DNA from: an uncultured Buttiauxella sp.
GTDB lineage: Bacteria; Pseudomonadota; Gammaproteobacteria; Enterobacterales; Enterobacteriaceae
Reading direction: 5' to 3'
Assembly: GCA_946480445.1 (NCBI GenBank)
Contig: CAMLJN010000003.1
Location: 1 to 64,000 of the forward strand
DNA length: 64,000 nt
Part shown: piece by piece, positions 40,981-50,392 of the stretch
Position numbering within the stretch: the stretch's first letter is position 1
Layout of the letters: the number at the start of each line of letters is the position of its first letter
Made by a program: the position numbers and the translations under genes
The notes under the pieces: generated by a model
Seen by the model: only the letters and a program-made list of their open reading frames with translations
Database searches by the model: none
What the model was told of the DNA's origin: nothing

Positions 40981-42198
40981 ATGGAATCCTGGAAGGTCAA
41001 CATTATCTCAGTCTGGTTCGGTTGCTTTTTTACCGGGCTTGCGATCAGCCAAATACTGCCTTTCCTGCCGCTCTATGTTGAACAACTGGGGGTCACTTCA
41101 CATGAAGCGCTCTCCATGTGGTCCGGGCTGACCTTCAGCGTCACTTTCCTTGTCTCGGCTATCGTCTCGCCGATGTGGGGCAGTCTCGCCGACCGCAAAG
41201 GCCGCAAACTGATGCTGCTGCGCGCTTCTCTGGGCATGGCGGTGGCGATTCTCATGCAGGCCTTCGCCACCAATATCTGGCAGCTGTTCTTCCTGCGCGC
41301 CATCATGGGCCTGACGTCCGGGTACATTCCAAATGCCATGGCTCTGGTTGCATCTCAGGTTCCGCGTGAGCGCAGCGGCTGGGCACTCAGTACGCTGTCC
41401 ACGGCGCAAATTAGCGGTGTTATCCTCGGCCCGCTGATGGGGGGATACATGGCCGACCATCTTGGGCTAAGGATGGTCTTTTTCGTGACGGCAGCGCTAT
41501 TGATGGTGAGCTTTACGGTTACGCTGCTGCTGATAAAAGAGGGCGTGCGTCCTCGGTCAGGCAAAGCTGAACGGTTGTCCGGTAAAGCCGTGTTTGCCAC
41601 GCTGCCTTATCCGTGGCTGATGCTGAGCCTGTTTGTCACGACGCTCGTCATCCAGCTCTCTAACGGATCCATTGGCCCGATCCTCGCACTGTTTATCAAA
41701 CAGCTTTCTCCGGACAGCGCAAATATCGCGTTTATGAGCGGTTTCATTGCTGCCGTACCAGGGATTTCCGCGTTATTTTCCGCCCCAAAACTGGGCAAGC
41801 TGGGGGACAGGATCGGCACAGCTCGCGTACTGATGGCGACGCTTATTTTTTCCGTGGTACTGTTTTTTGCTATGTCCTGGGTCACCTCTCCGATGCAGCT
41901 TGCGGCGCTGCGCTTTCTGCTCGGTTTTGCCGACGGCGCGATGCTGCCTGCCGTACAAACGCTGCTGGTGAAGTATTCAAGCGACCAGGTGACCGGGCGT
42001 ATATTTGGCTACAACCAGTCGTTTATGTATCTCGGCAATGTGGTTGGGCCATTGATGGGGGCTGGTGTCTCCGCCGCGGCCGGGTTCCGCTGGGTATTTA
42101 TCGCCACCGCGCTGGTGGTACTGATTAATGTCTGGCAGTTGGGTATCGCCCTGCGACGCAAGCGTCAGCAAGATGAACAACGACGCCGGGCAGATTAA
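40981..42198 (+). CDS. MdtG-like multidrug efflux MFS transporter
   Basis: A 405-residue major-facilitator protein with twelve membrane segments of the DHA1 family. It resembles E. coli MdtG (YceE, fosfomycin and deoxycholate efflux) along its length: LGCF/GCFFTG start, [31 protein letters not shown], the antiporter motif C region [16 protein letters not shown], and [13 protein letters not shown]. It may be a second, divergent copy rather than the mdtG orthologue, because E. coli mdtG is near 24 min. No such gene lies between ddlA and iraP in E. coli. Substrates cannot be inferred. Confidence 0.88.
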   Translation: MESWKVNIISVWFGCFFTGLAISQILPFLPLYVEQLGVTSHEALSMWSGLTFSVTFLVSAIVSPMWGSLADRKGRKLMLLRASLGMAVAILMQAFATNIWQLFFLRAIMGLTSGYIPNAMALVASQVPRERSGWALSTLSTAQISGVILGPLMGGYMADHLGLRMVFFVTAALLMVSFTVTLLLIKEGVRPRSGKAERLSGKAVFATLPYPWLMLSLFVTTLVIQLSNGSIGPILALFIKQLSPDSANIAFMSGFIAAVPGISALFSAPKLGKLGDRIGTARVLMATLIFSVVLFFAMSWVTSPMQLAALRFLLGFADGAMLPAVQTLLVKYSSDQVTGRIFGYNQSFMYLGNVVGPLMGAGVSAAAGFRWVFIATALVVLINVWQLGIALRRKRQQDEQRRRAD

Positions 42199-42472
42199 AA
42201 AGTTTAAAGCCGTTATTAATTAGCTGCGAAGATTTAATTAGCCGCCGTTGATCCAGTTTATAGGTGATAGCGCGACGGTATTACATTATTCCGCTCCCCG
42301 CCAGAGTATGAATAACCGCGGTCTCCTTGGCGTAATAACCCGGTCATCCCGCAGTGTTTTTTTGCGCTCAGGCACACTATCAGCGCGTCATATAAAAATA
42401 GTAGCTTTGCCTACTAGGAAAGCGATTACCGGAGTGCTACCGTCAGGTTTCAAACCTTTAGGGATATGCGCC

Positions 42473-42733
42473 ATGAAAAATCTCATTGCTGAGTTGCTGG
42501 TTAAACTCGCCGAAAAAGAAGAAGAGTCTAAGGAATTTGTCGCACAGATCGAAGCGCTGGAAATAGTTGTTACCGCACTGCTGCGCCGTATGGAAAAAAG
42601 CGAACAGCAGGCCTTGATCACCAGCATTGAGGCGGCTATGCACGACGCCCGCCCAAAGGAGGTCGTTTCTTCTCATGATGCGGAATTATTGCAGCAATAT
42701 TTAAGTAAGCTGCTGACCCATCCGCGGAGCTGA
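42473..42733 (+). CDS. iraP: Anti-adapter protein IraP
   Basis: IraP binds the adaptor RssB and so blocks ClpXP degradation of RpoS under phosphate starvation; in Salmonella it responds to PhoP. The 86 residues equal the E. coli protein and start [21 protein letters not shown]. The long coiled-coil helix is obvious. The open frame runs 75 codons upstream, but without family match. It lies just before the phoA PHO box. Confidence 0.94.
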   Translation: MKNLIAELLVKLAEKEEESKEFVAQIEALEIVVTALLRRMEKSEQQALITSIEAAMHDARPKEVVSSHDAELLQQYLSKLLTHPRS

Positions 42734-42743
42734 ATCCTTTAAA

Positions 42744-42761
42744 CTGTCATTTTTCTGTCAC
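42744..42761 (+). promoter_or_regulatory. PHO box of phoA
   Basis: CTGTCAT-TTTT-CTGTCAC is the classical PhoB site made of two 7-base repeats separated by four bases; E. coli phoA has CTGTCATAAAGTTGTCAC. A -10-like tatacg lies nine bases further on. It begins only 11 bases after the iraP stop. Confidence 0.92.
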
Positions 42762-42824
42762 GCAATAAATATACGGTTGCTCTGTTTTTATTTATGCCTG
42801 TTGTTTTTACACGGAGAAAATAAA

Positions 42825-44240
42825 GTGAAACAGAGCGCTATCATTGTAAGCTTATTCCCACTGCTGTTAAGCGTACCTGCTGTCCACGCAGAAAATATAT
42901 CCTCGCCGCTGGATTCACGTGCGGCGACAGGTGATATCACCCAGCCGGGCGGCGCGCGCCGTATTAATAGCGATCGGACGGAAGCCCTACGCGCCTCGCT
43001 AATCAATAAGCCGGCTAAAAATGTCATTTTGTTGATCGGCGATGGCATGGGCGATTCTGAAATTACCGCCGCGCGAAACTATGCCGAAGGCGCCGGCGGC
43101 TTTTTCAAAGGCATTGATGCGCTGCCGTTAACCGGTCAGTACACGCATTACTCGCTGGATAAAAAAACGCATAAGCCTGATTACGTCACGGATTCCGCCG
43201 CTTCCGCCACGGCCTGGAGCACCGGGGTAAAAACCTATAACGGCGCGCTGGGTGTGGATGTAAACGGTAAAGATCACGTCACTATTCTTGAGCTGGCTAA
43301 AGCCGCAGGTAAGGCGACGGGTAATGTCTCAACGGCGGAAATTCAGGATGCGACGCCTGCGGCACTTGTCTCGCATGTTACTTCACGTAAGTGTTACGGC
43401 CCAACCGTGACCCGTGAAAAATGTCCGGCGAACGCGCTGGAAAACGGGGGCAAAGGTTCCATCGCCGAACAGCTGCTCAATGCCCGCGCGGATGTGACGC
43501 TGGGCGGGGGAGCAACCACTTTTGCCGAAACCGCAAATGCGGGGGAATGGAAGGGTAAAACACTGCGTGAGCAGGCCAGGATCCGAGGCTACCAGTGGGC
43601 AGAAAACGCCAGCGATCTTGCCGCCGTCAGCGAAGCAAACCAGAAGAAACCGCTGATTGGCCTGTTTGCGCCGGGCAATATGCCGGTACGCTGGGAAGGG
43701 CCGAAGGCCAGCTATCACGGCAATATTGACCAGCCCGCCGTGACCTGTACCCCGAACCCAAAGCGTGATGCCAGCGTGCCGACGCTCGCCCAGATGACGG
43801 ATAAAGCCATCGCGCTGCTCAAGGGGAATGAAAAAGGCTTCTTCCTGCAAGTGGAAGGCGCGTCGATTGATAAGCAGGATCACGCCGCGAATCCTTGCGG
43901 GCAAATTGGTGAAACTGTCGATCTCGACGAAGCGGTACAAAAAGCGCTGGCGTTTGCCCGTCAGGACGGCAACACGCTGGTCATTATCACCGCCGACCAC
44001 GCGCACTCAAGCCAGATCGTTGCCCCTGATACCAAAGCACCGGGTCTGACGCAGGCGCTGAACACCAAGGACGGGTCGGTGATGGTGTTGAGCTATGGCA
44101 ACTCGGAAGGCGAATCCCAGGAGCATACAGGGACTCAGCTGCGTATTGCCGCCTATGGCCCTGGGGCGGCTAACGTGGCAGGTCTGACCGACCAGACCGA
44201 TCTGTTCTACACCATGAAAGCGGCAATGGAACTTCAGTAA
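42825..44240 (+). CDS. phoA: Alkaline phosphatase
   Basis: PhoA is a periplasmic zinc/magnesium enzyme that releases phosphate from monoesters. It begins with GTG, as in E. coli, behind GGAG, and has 471 residues like the E. coli precursor. A Sec signal peptide ends at VHA (residue 22). The metal ligand region [17 protein letters not shown], the nucleophile serine in [14 protein letters not shown], and VTADHAH-type [10 protein letters not shown] are present, as are the disulfide cysteines (SRKCYGP and EKCP). It is under the PHO box upstream and probably transcribed with psiF. Confidence 0.97.
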   Translation: MKQSAIIVSLFPLLLSVPAVHAENISSPLDSRAATGDITQPGGARRINSDRTEALRASLINKPAKNVILLIGDGMGDSEITAARNYAEGAGGFFKGIDALPLTGQYTHYSLDKKTHKPDYVTDSAASATAWSTGVKTYNGALGVDVNGKDHVTILELAKAAGKATGNVSTAEIQDATPAALVSHVTSRKCYGPTVTREKCPANALENGGKGSIAEQLLNARADVTLGGGATTFAETANAGEWKGKTLREQARIRGYQWAENASDLAAVSEANQKKPLIGLFAPGNMPVRWEGPKASYHGNIDQPAVTCTPNPKRDASVPTLAQMTDKAIALLKGNEKGFFLQVEGASIDKQDHAANPCGQIGETVDLDEAVQKALAFARQDGNTLVIITADHAHSSQIVAPDTKAPGLTQALNTKDGSVMVLSYGNSEGESQEHTGTQLRIAAYGPGAANVAGLTDQTDLFYTMKAAMELQ

Positions 44241-44342
44241 TGCCGTGTGGGCTACAAATTCGTGATTTCAGCGTGCGGGGAGTGGCCTTTTTTCGTTTTG
44301 GGATGCAGACTTAAAGCGCCACAAAATAATAAGGATGGTGTA

Positions 44343-44651
44343 ATGAAAACGCTCTTAACGATGGTGTTACTGGTAGGGGTAGTCGGGTCGGCGGCAGCGG
44401 CAGATAAAGCTATGACGCCGCAACAACAGCGCATGACGACCTGTAATCAGCAGGCTACGTCGCAGACCCTGAAAGGGGACGCGCGCAAGACCTATATGAG
44501 TAACTGCCTGAAGAACAGTGCCTCAGCCCCGGCGGAAAAAAGCCTCACTCCGCAACAGCAAAAAATGAAGGACTGCAACGCCCAGGCAGGGAAACAGACG
44601 CTGACCGGCGACGCAAGAAAAACCTTTATGAGTCAGTGTCTGAAAAAGTAA
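44343..44651 (+). CDS. psiF: Phosphate starvation-inducible protein PsiF
   Basis: A 102-residue secreted protein of unknown function, induced with phoA. A signal peptide ends near AAA at residue 20. The mature part is a tandem duplication: TPQQQRMTTCNQQATSQTLK and TPQQQKMKDCNAQAGKQTLT, each followed by GDARKT(Y/F)MS(N/Q)CLK. Each unit keeps two cysteines. It follows phoA by about 100 bases. Confidence 0.94.
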   Translation: MKTLLTMVLLVGVVGSAAAADKAMTPQQQRMTTCNQQATSQTLKGDARKTYMSNCLKNSASAPAEKSLTPQQQKMKDCNAQAGKQTLTGDARKTFMSQCLKK

Positions 44652-44667
44652 ATGAGTTAGCACTATC

Positions 44668-44693
44668 GGGTGAGCCGGCCTGCCGGCTCACCC
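44668..44693. repeat. Strong hairpin after psiF
   Basis: The inverted repeat gggtgagccgg/ccggctcaccc surrounds cctg. No T-run follows on the plus strand. It probably marks the end of the phoA-psiF mRNA. Confidence 0.6.
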
Positions 44694-44810
44694 AAAAAAT
44701 CATACTTTCCCCTTCGCCTTCCTCCCTATACTCACGACAAGTGTTTCAGAATATTCCCAAATATCATCAGTAATAAACACGGTTTCAGCGGAAGGTTTTT
44801 CGGGGGATCT

Positions 44811-45869
44811 ATGGACTGCCCGACCTGGCTTGATGAGAACAGGCATCGCTCAGCGCGGCGATTTGCCAGACGAGTTTATTTACCCAGAGTGATTGGCCTG
44901 GGAACTGGTTTTTTCTGCGTCGCTTCTGCTTTGGTGATGCAGCCCGTCTCCGGCTGGTGGTGGCTGCTGCTGCTGGCTAACGGGTTTATCTGGCCCCACT
45001 TCGCCTGGCAGCTTGCCGATCGGGCGCCCGATCCTGCCCGGGCCGAGATCCGCAATCTGCTGGTGGACTCTCTGATGGGAGGAGTGTGGATCGCAGCGAT
45101 GGGAATCAATGCGCTGCCTTCGGCGCTGATTGTGGCCATGTTGAGCATGAACAATATCGGCTGCGGCGGCGCAAAGCTGTTTTTCTCCGGCCTGATCCTG
45201 CTGCTTCTGTCATGTCTCCTCACGCTCGGCGCAACACATCTCCCGCTGCATCTGGAAACCATGCCCTCACAGGTGTGGATCTGCCTGCCGATGCTTATCA
45301 TCTATCCCATTTTTTACGGTCAGGTCTGCTACAGAACGGCAGTAAAACTTGCTGAACACAAACGCAGACTGATGCAGCTTAGCACCCGGGACGGGATGAC
45401 CGGTGTCTACAACCGGCGTCACTGGGAGCACCTGCTGCATGGGGAGTATGACAGCTGCCTGCGTTACAAACGAAACGCGACCCTTCTACTGATCGACATA
45501 GATCATTTCAAAGCCATCAACGACACGTTTGGCCATGATGTCGGGGATGAAGCTATCGTGGCGATCACCGAGCATTTGCAGTTAACGCTACGAGTGACGG
45601 ATGTTGTGGGGCGGTTTGGCGGGGATGAATTCGGGGTGATCATGTCCGGTACATCCCAGGAAAGTGCCATTCAGGCGATGAGCCGCTTTTGCGAGCACCT
45701 CGACACTTTCCGCCTCCCGCGCGCGCCGTTGATGACGTTGCAGATTAGCGTTGGCGTGGCGGAATTTGATCTGCGGATGAATAGCTATCGTGAGTGGCTA
45801 AAAGCCGCAGACGTGGCGCTTTACAAAGCCAAAAATGCCGGGCGCGGGCGCATCGAAGCGGCCGCCTGA
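44811..45869 (+). CDS. dgcC: Diguanylate cyclase DgcC (AdrA/YaiC)
   Basis: DgcC makes cyclic di-GMP that activates cellulose synthase in E. coli and Salmonella under CsgD control. The 352-residue protein has an N-terminal MASE2 membrane domain with about six hydrophobic segments and a C-terminal GGDEF domain with the intact active site RFGGDEFG (GGDEF at 270-274). The start after GGGGGATCT makes it about 20 residues shorter at the N-terminus than E. coli DgcC (371); a longer in-frame reading begins further upstream but starts with unrelated sequence. Confidence 0.93.
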   Translation: MDCPTWLDENRHRSARRFARRVYLPRVIGLGTGFFCVASALVMQPVSGWWWLLLLANGFIWPHFAWQLADRAPDPARAEIRNLLVDSLMGGVWIAAMGINALPSALIVAMLSMNNIGCGGAKLFFSGLILLLLSCLLTLGATHLPLHLETMPSQVWICLPMLIIYPIFYGQVCYRTAVKLAEHKRRLMQLSTRDGMTGVYNRRHWEHLLHGEYDSCLRYKRNATLLLIDIDHFKAINDTFGHDVGDEAIVAITEHLQLTLRVTDVVGRFGGDEFGVIMSGTSQESAIQAMSRFCEHLDTFRLPRAPLMTLQISVGVAEFDLRMNSYREWLKAADVALYKAKNAGRGRIEAAA

Positions 45870-45966
45870 CGGGAAATGCCTGAGAACGTCGCAGGGCGGG
45901 CAGGCGACAGCGCTACCCGCCTGAGATACTGGAGAGCGCTGAGGCTTATCCAGACGACAAAAACAA

Positions 45967-46773
45967 CTATTTGCCTAAAGCTTCAGACTTCGCCATGCAT
46001 TTGACCATCGCTTCCATCACCGCTGCGCGGAAGCCTTTTTCTTCCAGCACTTTAACCGCTTCAATGGTGGTACCGCCCGGCGAGCAAACCATGTCTTTCA
46101 GCTCGCCCGGGTGCTTACCGGTTTCCAGCACCATCTTCGCGGATCCCATAACAGCCTGGGCTGCGAACTGATAAGCCTGTTTACGCGGCATCCCGCCCAG
46201 GACGGCGGCGTCTGCCATCGCTTCGATAAACATAAAGACATAGGCCGGGGCGGAGCCACTGACGCCCACAACCGGGTGGATCATCGCTTCACTTACCACT
46301 TCGGCCTGACCAAAGCTGCGGAATATGTTGACCGCATCGGCAATATCTTCCGGGCTAACCAGCGCATTGGGCGTGATAGAGGTCATGCCCGCATTGACCA
46401 GCGCCGGAGTATTCGGCATCGCGCGAATGATTTTGCGATCATGGCCCAGAGCGGTCGCAAGCGCATCCAGCGTAACGCCTGCGGCGATAGAGATAACCAC
46501 CGTATCTTTATTCAGGCTGGAATTAACTTCGCCCAGCACTTTTAGCATCACGTTTGGCTTCACCGCGCCAAAAACAATATCGGCAATTTGCGCGACTTCC
46601 TGAGCACTTTGCGCCGGGCTGATACCGTACTCCTGGCGCAGAGCCTCCACTTTGTCAGGTGAGGGAGTATAGACCCAGATATTACCCGGCTGAACCTGTC
46701 CGCTGGAGATCAGGCCCCCGAGGATGGCTTTACCCATGTTGCCGCAGCCAATAAATCCAATTTTCTTATCCAA
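45967..46773 (-). CDS. proC: Pyrroline-5-carboxylate reductase
   Basis: ProC reduces pyrroline-5-carboxylate to proline with NADPH, the last step of proline synthesis. The 268 residues are one fewer than in E. coli. The Rossmann motif IGFIGCGNMGKAILGGL is at the N-terminus and the family signature is in the GGMPRKQAYQFAAQ and LKDMVCSPGGTTIEAVKVLE blocks. It is divergent from the membrane gene at 46869. Confidence 0.97.
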   Translation of the reverse strand: MDKKIGFIGCGNMGKAILGGLISSGQVQPGNIWVYTPSPDKVEALRQEYGISPAQSAQEVAQIADIVFGAVKPNVMLKVLGEVNSSLNKDTVVISIAAGVTLDALATALGHDRKIIRAMPNTPALVNAGMTSITPNALVSPEDIADAVNIFRSFGQAEVVSEAMIHPVVGVSGSAPAYVFMFIEAMADAAVLGGMPRKQAYQFAAQAVMGSAKMVLETGKHPGELKDMVCSPGGTTIEAVKVLEEKGFRAAVMEAMVKCMAKSEALGK

Positions 46774-46868
46774 AGCGTCACTCCCGTGTCTGTGATGTCT
46801 GAGGCCTATAGCTTAACGCGCTTTCAGGCGATTCGGCTACGCTTAAGCAAAATGCCTGGAGGTCAGCC

Positions 46869-47384
46869 ATGGGAAAACGTGTCGCGGATGAATACGCCAG
46901 CCGCCGCAGCCCGGTGCAGGAAGATATGCGCTGGCAGCTAAAAGAGTGGCAGCTGGAAAAATGGGGAGGCAGGGGGTTGCTGGTACTGGTGCTGCTCGCT
47001 TTACTGGGGGCTTTTTCCGATGGTTGGCTTAGCCAGACGACCACCAGCAACGCGGACGGAAGCCTGGTTGTTGAGCATCAGCGCATCCTGCGCGCGATGA
47101 GCGATGAAAACTTCACGCTGCGCGTTAAATTCGCCGCCGGGCAGCCAACCGTTCTGACGCTGGGAGAGGACTTTATGGATAACTTTGCTATCCAGAACCT
47201 GCAGCCTCAGCCGCTTATCACCCACGCTAACCGCCACGAGATGGTGCTGACCTGGCCTGCGAATGCGGGCAGAGAACAGGCGCTCTGGCTGACGGCACAG
47301 CCGCAGTCGGCCGGGCATTTCACCACCGCCATCAGGCTTAAAGGTGCGCAACCGGTGATCCTCAGTCAGTGGGTGCTACCTTAA
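46869..47384 (+). CDS. Hypothetical membrane-anchored protein
   Basis: I do not recognise a named family. The 171-residue product has a hydrophilic, charged N-terminus (residues 1-35), one membrane segment near 36-50 (GLLVLVLLALLGAFS) and a C-terminal domain of about 120 residues likely outside the cytoplasm, rich in beta-type sequence (VVEHQRILRAMSDENFTLRV and HEMVLTWPA). A GGAGG site precedes it. It sits 10 bases before a DUF421 gene and the two look like one operon inserted between proC and yaiI. Relative to E. coli this pair is extra. Confidence 0.8.
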   Translation: MGKRVADEYASRRSPVQEDMRWQLKEWQLEKWGGRGLLVLVLLALLGAFSDGWLSQTTTSNADGSLVVEHQRILRAMSDENFTLRVKFAAGQPTVLTLGEDFMDNFAIQNLQPQPLITHANRHEMVLTWPANAGREQALWLTAQPQSAGHFTTAIRLKGAQPVILSQWVLP

Positions 47385-47394
47385 GGAAAACGCT

Positions 47395-47850
47395 ATGGAT
47401 AATGTCTTGCGCGCTGCGGGAATGTACGTGCTGCTGATGATCGTGCTGAAAATTGCCGGGCGCCGCACGCTGCTGGAGATGACCTCGTTCGATTTTATCC
47501 TCCTGCTGATCATCAGCGAGGCTACGCAGCAGGCGCTGCTGGGCAATGACTTTTCGTTTACCGGCGCGGCGATCACTATTATCACCTTGATTGTTATGGA
47601 TATTCTCTTTGGAAAAATCAAAGATCGCTTCCCGAAGGTGGAGCTGTTTATTGACGGATCGCCGCTGATCCTCGTCGAGCACGGGCGGCCTCTCAGCAAA
47701 CGTATGCGCAAGGCGGGAATTTCCGATGACGATATTCTCTCTGCGGCGCGGATCGGGCAGGGGCTGGAGCGGATGGAGCAGATAAAGTTTGCCATTCTGG
47801 AAAAGAACGGCAAGATCGCCATCATTCCCGCAGAAGATCAGGAGTCGTAA
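47395..47850 (+). CDS. DUF421 (YetF-like) membrane protein
   Basis: A 151-residue DUF421 protein of the YetF/YkjA type. Two to three membrane segments lie in the first 75 residues ([52 protein letters not shown]). A small soluble domain follows with [24 protein letters not shown], typical of the family. Function is unknown. The stop overlaps the yaiI start (TAATG), and the preceding membrane gene ends 10 bases upstream, so all three may be co-translated. Confidence 0.87.
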   Translation: MDNVLRAAGMYVLLMIVLKIAGRRTLLEMTSFDFILLLIISEATQQALLGNDFSFTGAAITIITLIVMDILFGKIKDRFPKVELFIDGSPLILVEHGRPLSKRMRKAGISDDDILSAARIGQGLERMEQIKFAILEKNGKIAIIPAEDQES

Positions 47851-48311
47851 TGCAAATTTGGGTGGATGCCGACGCGTGTCCAAAAGTGATTAAGGAAGTC
47901 TTGTTTCGGGCGGCGGATCGCACACAGATTATGGTGACATTGGTGGCGAACCAGGGGCTGAAAACTCCGCCATCGCGCTTTATCCGTAGTTTACAGGTCG
48001 CCACGGGTTTTGACGCCGCGGATAACGAGATCGTCCGCCGCTGCGAAAGCGGCGATCTGGTGATTACCGCCGATATTCCTCTGGCGGCAGATGTTATCGA
48101 AAAGGGGGCGATAGCGCTCAATCCGCGCGGCGAACGCTACACGCCAGCGACAATACGCGAGCGGCTCACCATGCGTGATTTTATGGAAACCCTGCGCGCA
48201 AGCGGCGTGCAAACCGGCGGACCGGACAGCCTGAATCAGCGCGACCGCCAGCAGTTTGCCAACGAGCTGGAAAAATGGCTGCTGGCGGCGGCCCGGGCGA
48301 AAAAAGTCTAG
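47850..48311 (+). CDS. yaiI: UPF0178 family protein YaiI
   Basis: A 153-residue UPF0178 protein, related to PIN/NYN-type nuclease folds, with unknown function. It begins [22 protein letters not shown] and keeps the acidic cluster of the family ([20 protein letters not shown]). Its ATG overlaps the DUF421 stop. Its TAG stop shares bases with the stop of the convergent DUF2076 gene. Confidence 0.94.
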   Translation: MQIWVDADACPKVIKEVLFRAADRTQIMVTLVANQGLKTPPSRFIRSLQVATGFDAADNEIVRRCESGDLVITADIPLAADVIEKGAIALNPRGERYTPATIRERLTMRDFMETLRASGVQTGGPDSLNQRDRQQFANELEKWLLAAARAKKV

Positions 48312-49003
48312 ATCAGCGAGTCGTCGTCGTTACCATAATCGTCGCTGCCGATATCGCCATAATCAAAGGTATCGTCCTGTGGCAGACCCGCATCCTGGTA
48401 AAGGAACGGGCTGTCGTTCCCCTGGTTAAAGTCATCCACGCCGTTTACCGCCGGGTTGTCGAGAGGTTTGGCCGGTTCGTTGATGATGTTCACCAGCTCT
48501 TCAGGCTGCGTGCGATGGAACATGCTGGTCAGCATATCCGCCATGATCACGCCACCTGCCACACCCGCGGCCGTTTGCAGTGCTCCGGCCATAAAACCGC
48601 TGCCTCCACGCGGCGGGCTGTAGCCCGGTGCCGTTTGCGGTGTGTTATAGCCGCCGGGCTGGGCGTTCTGATAGGCCTGAGCGTCGGGACCAGGTTGGGT
48701 GCCACGGGAAGCGCCGGACCCAAACAGCCCGGCAAGAAAGCCGCCGCTGCTTTGCTGCTGACGAGCCGCCTGCTGTAGCTGGGCTGCCTGCTCTTCCAGC
48801 CCCTGAATACGGTCGTTGAGCTGTTTGAGGGCGGCTTCCTGAATCAGTATCGTCTGTGCCATGTAATAGGCCGCACCCGGCTGCTGTGCAAGGTGGTTTT
48901 GGATGAGCTGTTCGGCATGCTTGTCACGCGGCGTGCTGTTCTCTTCAGCCTGTTTCAGGCGGCCAAAAAGCCCGTCGATCAGACGTTGCTCTTCAGATTG
49001 CAT
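48308..49003 (-). CDS. DUF2076 domain-containing protein
   Basis: This 231-residue protein matches the DUF2076 family of unknown function. The N-terminal third is helical and coiled-coil-like ([38 protein letters not shown]). A glycine/proline/glutamine-rich linker with [11 protein letters not shown] and [15 protein letters not shown]-like segments follows, and the tail is extremely acidic ([18 protein letters not shown]). No signal peptide is seen. It is convergent with yaiI; the two stops share the CTAG sequence at 48308-48311. Not found at this place in E. coli. Confidence 0.85.
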   Translation of the reverse strand: MQSEEQRLIDGLFGRLKQAEENSTPRDKHAEQLIQNHLAQQPGAAYYMAQTILIQEAALKQLNDRIQGLEEQAAQLQQAARQQQSSGGFLAGLFGSGASRGTQPGPDAQAYQNAQPGGYNTPQTAPGYSPPRGGSGFMAGALQTAAGVAGGVIMADMLTSMFHRTQPEELVNIINEPAKPLDNPAVNGVDDFNQGNDSPFLYQDAGLPQDDTFDYGDIGSDDYGNDDDSLI

Positions 49004-49246
49004 GGTTCATACCCCTGTTATCATAAATAACCGATGTTCAGTCTGGATCAGAAATCCGGCGGGTGAAATGGCGCGAGAGTAAAGGTATGGGAAAATGTGT
49101 TACAGAATCCCTGTTTCTTTGGGGTTGTTTTTCACCGGGCCTTTCAAGTAAGGTGGCGCAGTTGAACACTGGTAGTTTTGCTTTACAGTTTGCAGGCTTG
49201 TTACTCCTCACTTATGGGGCAGTGCTATGTAACAGCAATGTTCAAA

Positions 49247-49264
49247 TGTAACGTTTAATTTACG
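49247..49264. promoter_or_regulatory. Probable TyrR box of aroL
   Basis: TGTAAC-N6-TTTACG matches the consensus TGTAAA-N6-TTTACA at 10 of 12 positions. A weaker copy (TGTAAC-N6-GTTCAA) lies just upstream at 49228-49245. E. coli aroL is repressed by TyrR through several boxes. Confidence 0.7.
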
Positions 49265-49272
49265 CGTGATCT

Positions 49273-49290
49273 GCGTACTAGTTTGCGGGT
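49273..49290. promoter_or_regulatory. Probable TrpR operator of aroL
   Basis: GCGTACTAGTTTGCGGGT carries the TrpR half-site GTACTAGTT and lies between the expected -35 position and the TATAAT at 49290. E. coli aroL has a similar imperfect TrpR operator at its promoter. Confidence 0.65.
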
Positions 49291-49354
49291 ATAATAACGC
49301 CATTCTACTTTCCTGTTTTACTCCCCCGGGCTTACTGCTGAGGAATAGCCACTG

Positions 49355-49879
49355 ATGACTCACCCCATTTTTCTGGTCGGCGCACGCGGCTGCGGTAAAA
49401 CCACGATAGGCGTAGCTCTGGCACAGGCGCTGGGCCACCATTTTGTTGATACCGATCACTATTTACTCACCAGTACCGGGATGAGCGTGGCAGATATTGT
49501 GGCGCAGGAAGGGTGGGACGGATTTCGCGCTCGTGAAACCCAGGCGCTTAAAAGCGTGATGGCACCGGATACCATAGTGGCCACCGGCGGTGGCATGGTG
49601 CTGGCAGAAGAGAACCGCCAGTTTATGCGCGAGCAGGGCGTGGTGATTTATCTGCGCGCCCCGGCGCAAATCCTCGCCGACAGGCTGGAGGCTTTCCCGG
49701 AGGAGGGGCAGCGTCCGACCCTCACCGGCAAGCCGATTACGGATGAAATCGTGGAAGTTCTCGCGGCAAGAGAGGCGCTTTACCGCCAGGCCGCTCACCA
49801 CGTCATTGACGCGGCGCGCTCGCCGGAAGCGGTTGTTGAAGAAGTGCTTGCTGTCCTGCAGATGGCTCGCGCCAGCTAA
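49355..49879 (+). CDS. aroL: Shikimate kinase 2
   Basis: AroL phosphorylates shikimate at the 3-hydroxyl in the common aromatic pathway. The 174 residues match E. coli AroL. The Walker A loop is GARGCGKTT at residues 9-17; the shikimate-binding DTDHYL and the [11 protein letters not shown] loops are intact, as is the RPTLTGKP lid. It begins an aroL-yaiA-aroM run like that in E. coli. Confidence 0.96.
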   Translation: MTHPIFLVGARGCGKTTIGVALAQALGHHFVDTDHYLLTSTGMSVADIVAQEGWDGFRARETQALKSVMAPDTIVATGGGMVLAEENRQFMREQGVVIYLRAPAQILADRLEAFPEEGQRPTLTGKPITDEIVEVLAAREALYRQAAHHVIDAARSPEAVVEEVLAVLQMARAS

Positions 49880-49922
49880 TCCTCGTCTATACTCAATGCT
49901 CACCCATGACGAAGGAAGAGCG

Positions 49923-50114
49923 ATGGCGAATAAACCTCCTTACCCGCGTGAAGCGCGAATTGTTGAAGTCCAGAAAGGCTCACAAACGCAAACCGTCACC
50001 TGGTATCAACTCAGGGCAGACCATCCCCATCCGGATACGCTAATCAGTGAACACGAGTCCCGGCAGGAAGCGCAGGACGCAAAGCGGCGTTATGAAGACC
50101 CGGAAAAAACCTGA
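49923..50114 (+). CDS. yaiA: Small protein YaiA
   Basis: A 63-residue cytoplasmic protein of unknown function that is co-transcribed with aroL in E. coli. The sequence [17 protein letters not shown] and [20 protein letters not shown] match E. coli YaiA. The ATG behind GGAAGAG is chosen over the longer open frame starting at 49743, which overlaps aroL. Confidence 0.93.
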   Translation: MANKPPYPREARIVEVQKGSQTQTVTWYQLRADHPHPDTLISEHESRQEAQDAKRRYEDPEKT

Positions 50115-50392
50115 GTAACAGAAGGCAAGGATGCCGAACGGAACGCTAGATTTTTCTCAAATCCCCCTCTCTCTCTGGCGCATCACACTTTTTTGCTTCT
50201 CTCAGGTTAAAGTAATGTTTCATGAGTGGTGCTTTCAGGTGCTATTAATGTTTCAAAAGGATTCCGGAGATACATTCGTGAAAGGCTGCTCTGCCTGGTG
50301 CTTACCTTTTGAGCGCCGCTTCGGCAAGTAGCAAATGAGATCGGTTGCCTTTCCGGAGACGGGGCGAAAACGGGATAGAGGCGAAACATACA

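Larger units (their letters stand above)
49004..49354 (+). other. Control region of aroL
   Basis: This gap between the DUF2076 gene and aroL holds no gene I can support. It contains a TyrR-like box, a TrpR-like operator and a perfect -10 hexamer TATAAT (49290-49295), described separately. Confidence 0.6.

Noticed and set aside
42199-42472. Possible PhoP box upstream of iraP (GTTTA-N5-GTTAT near 42202)
   Set aside because: Only the first half matches the PhoP direct-repeat consensus, so I do not list it as a site.
43383-44006. 207-codon frame antisense to phoA
   Set aside because: Shadow of the GC-rich phoA coding sequence, without a ribosome-binding site or recognisable domain.
50131-50331. 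66-codon frame between yaiA and aroM
   Set aside because: Composition unlike a conserved protein and no family match. The gap is better read as leader sequence of aroM.
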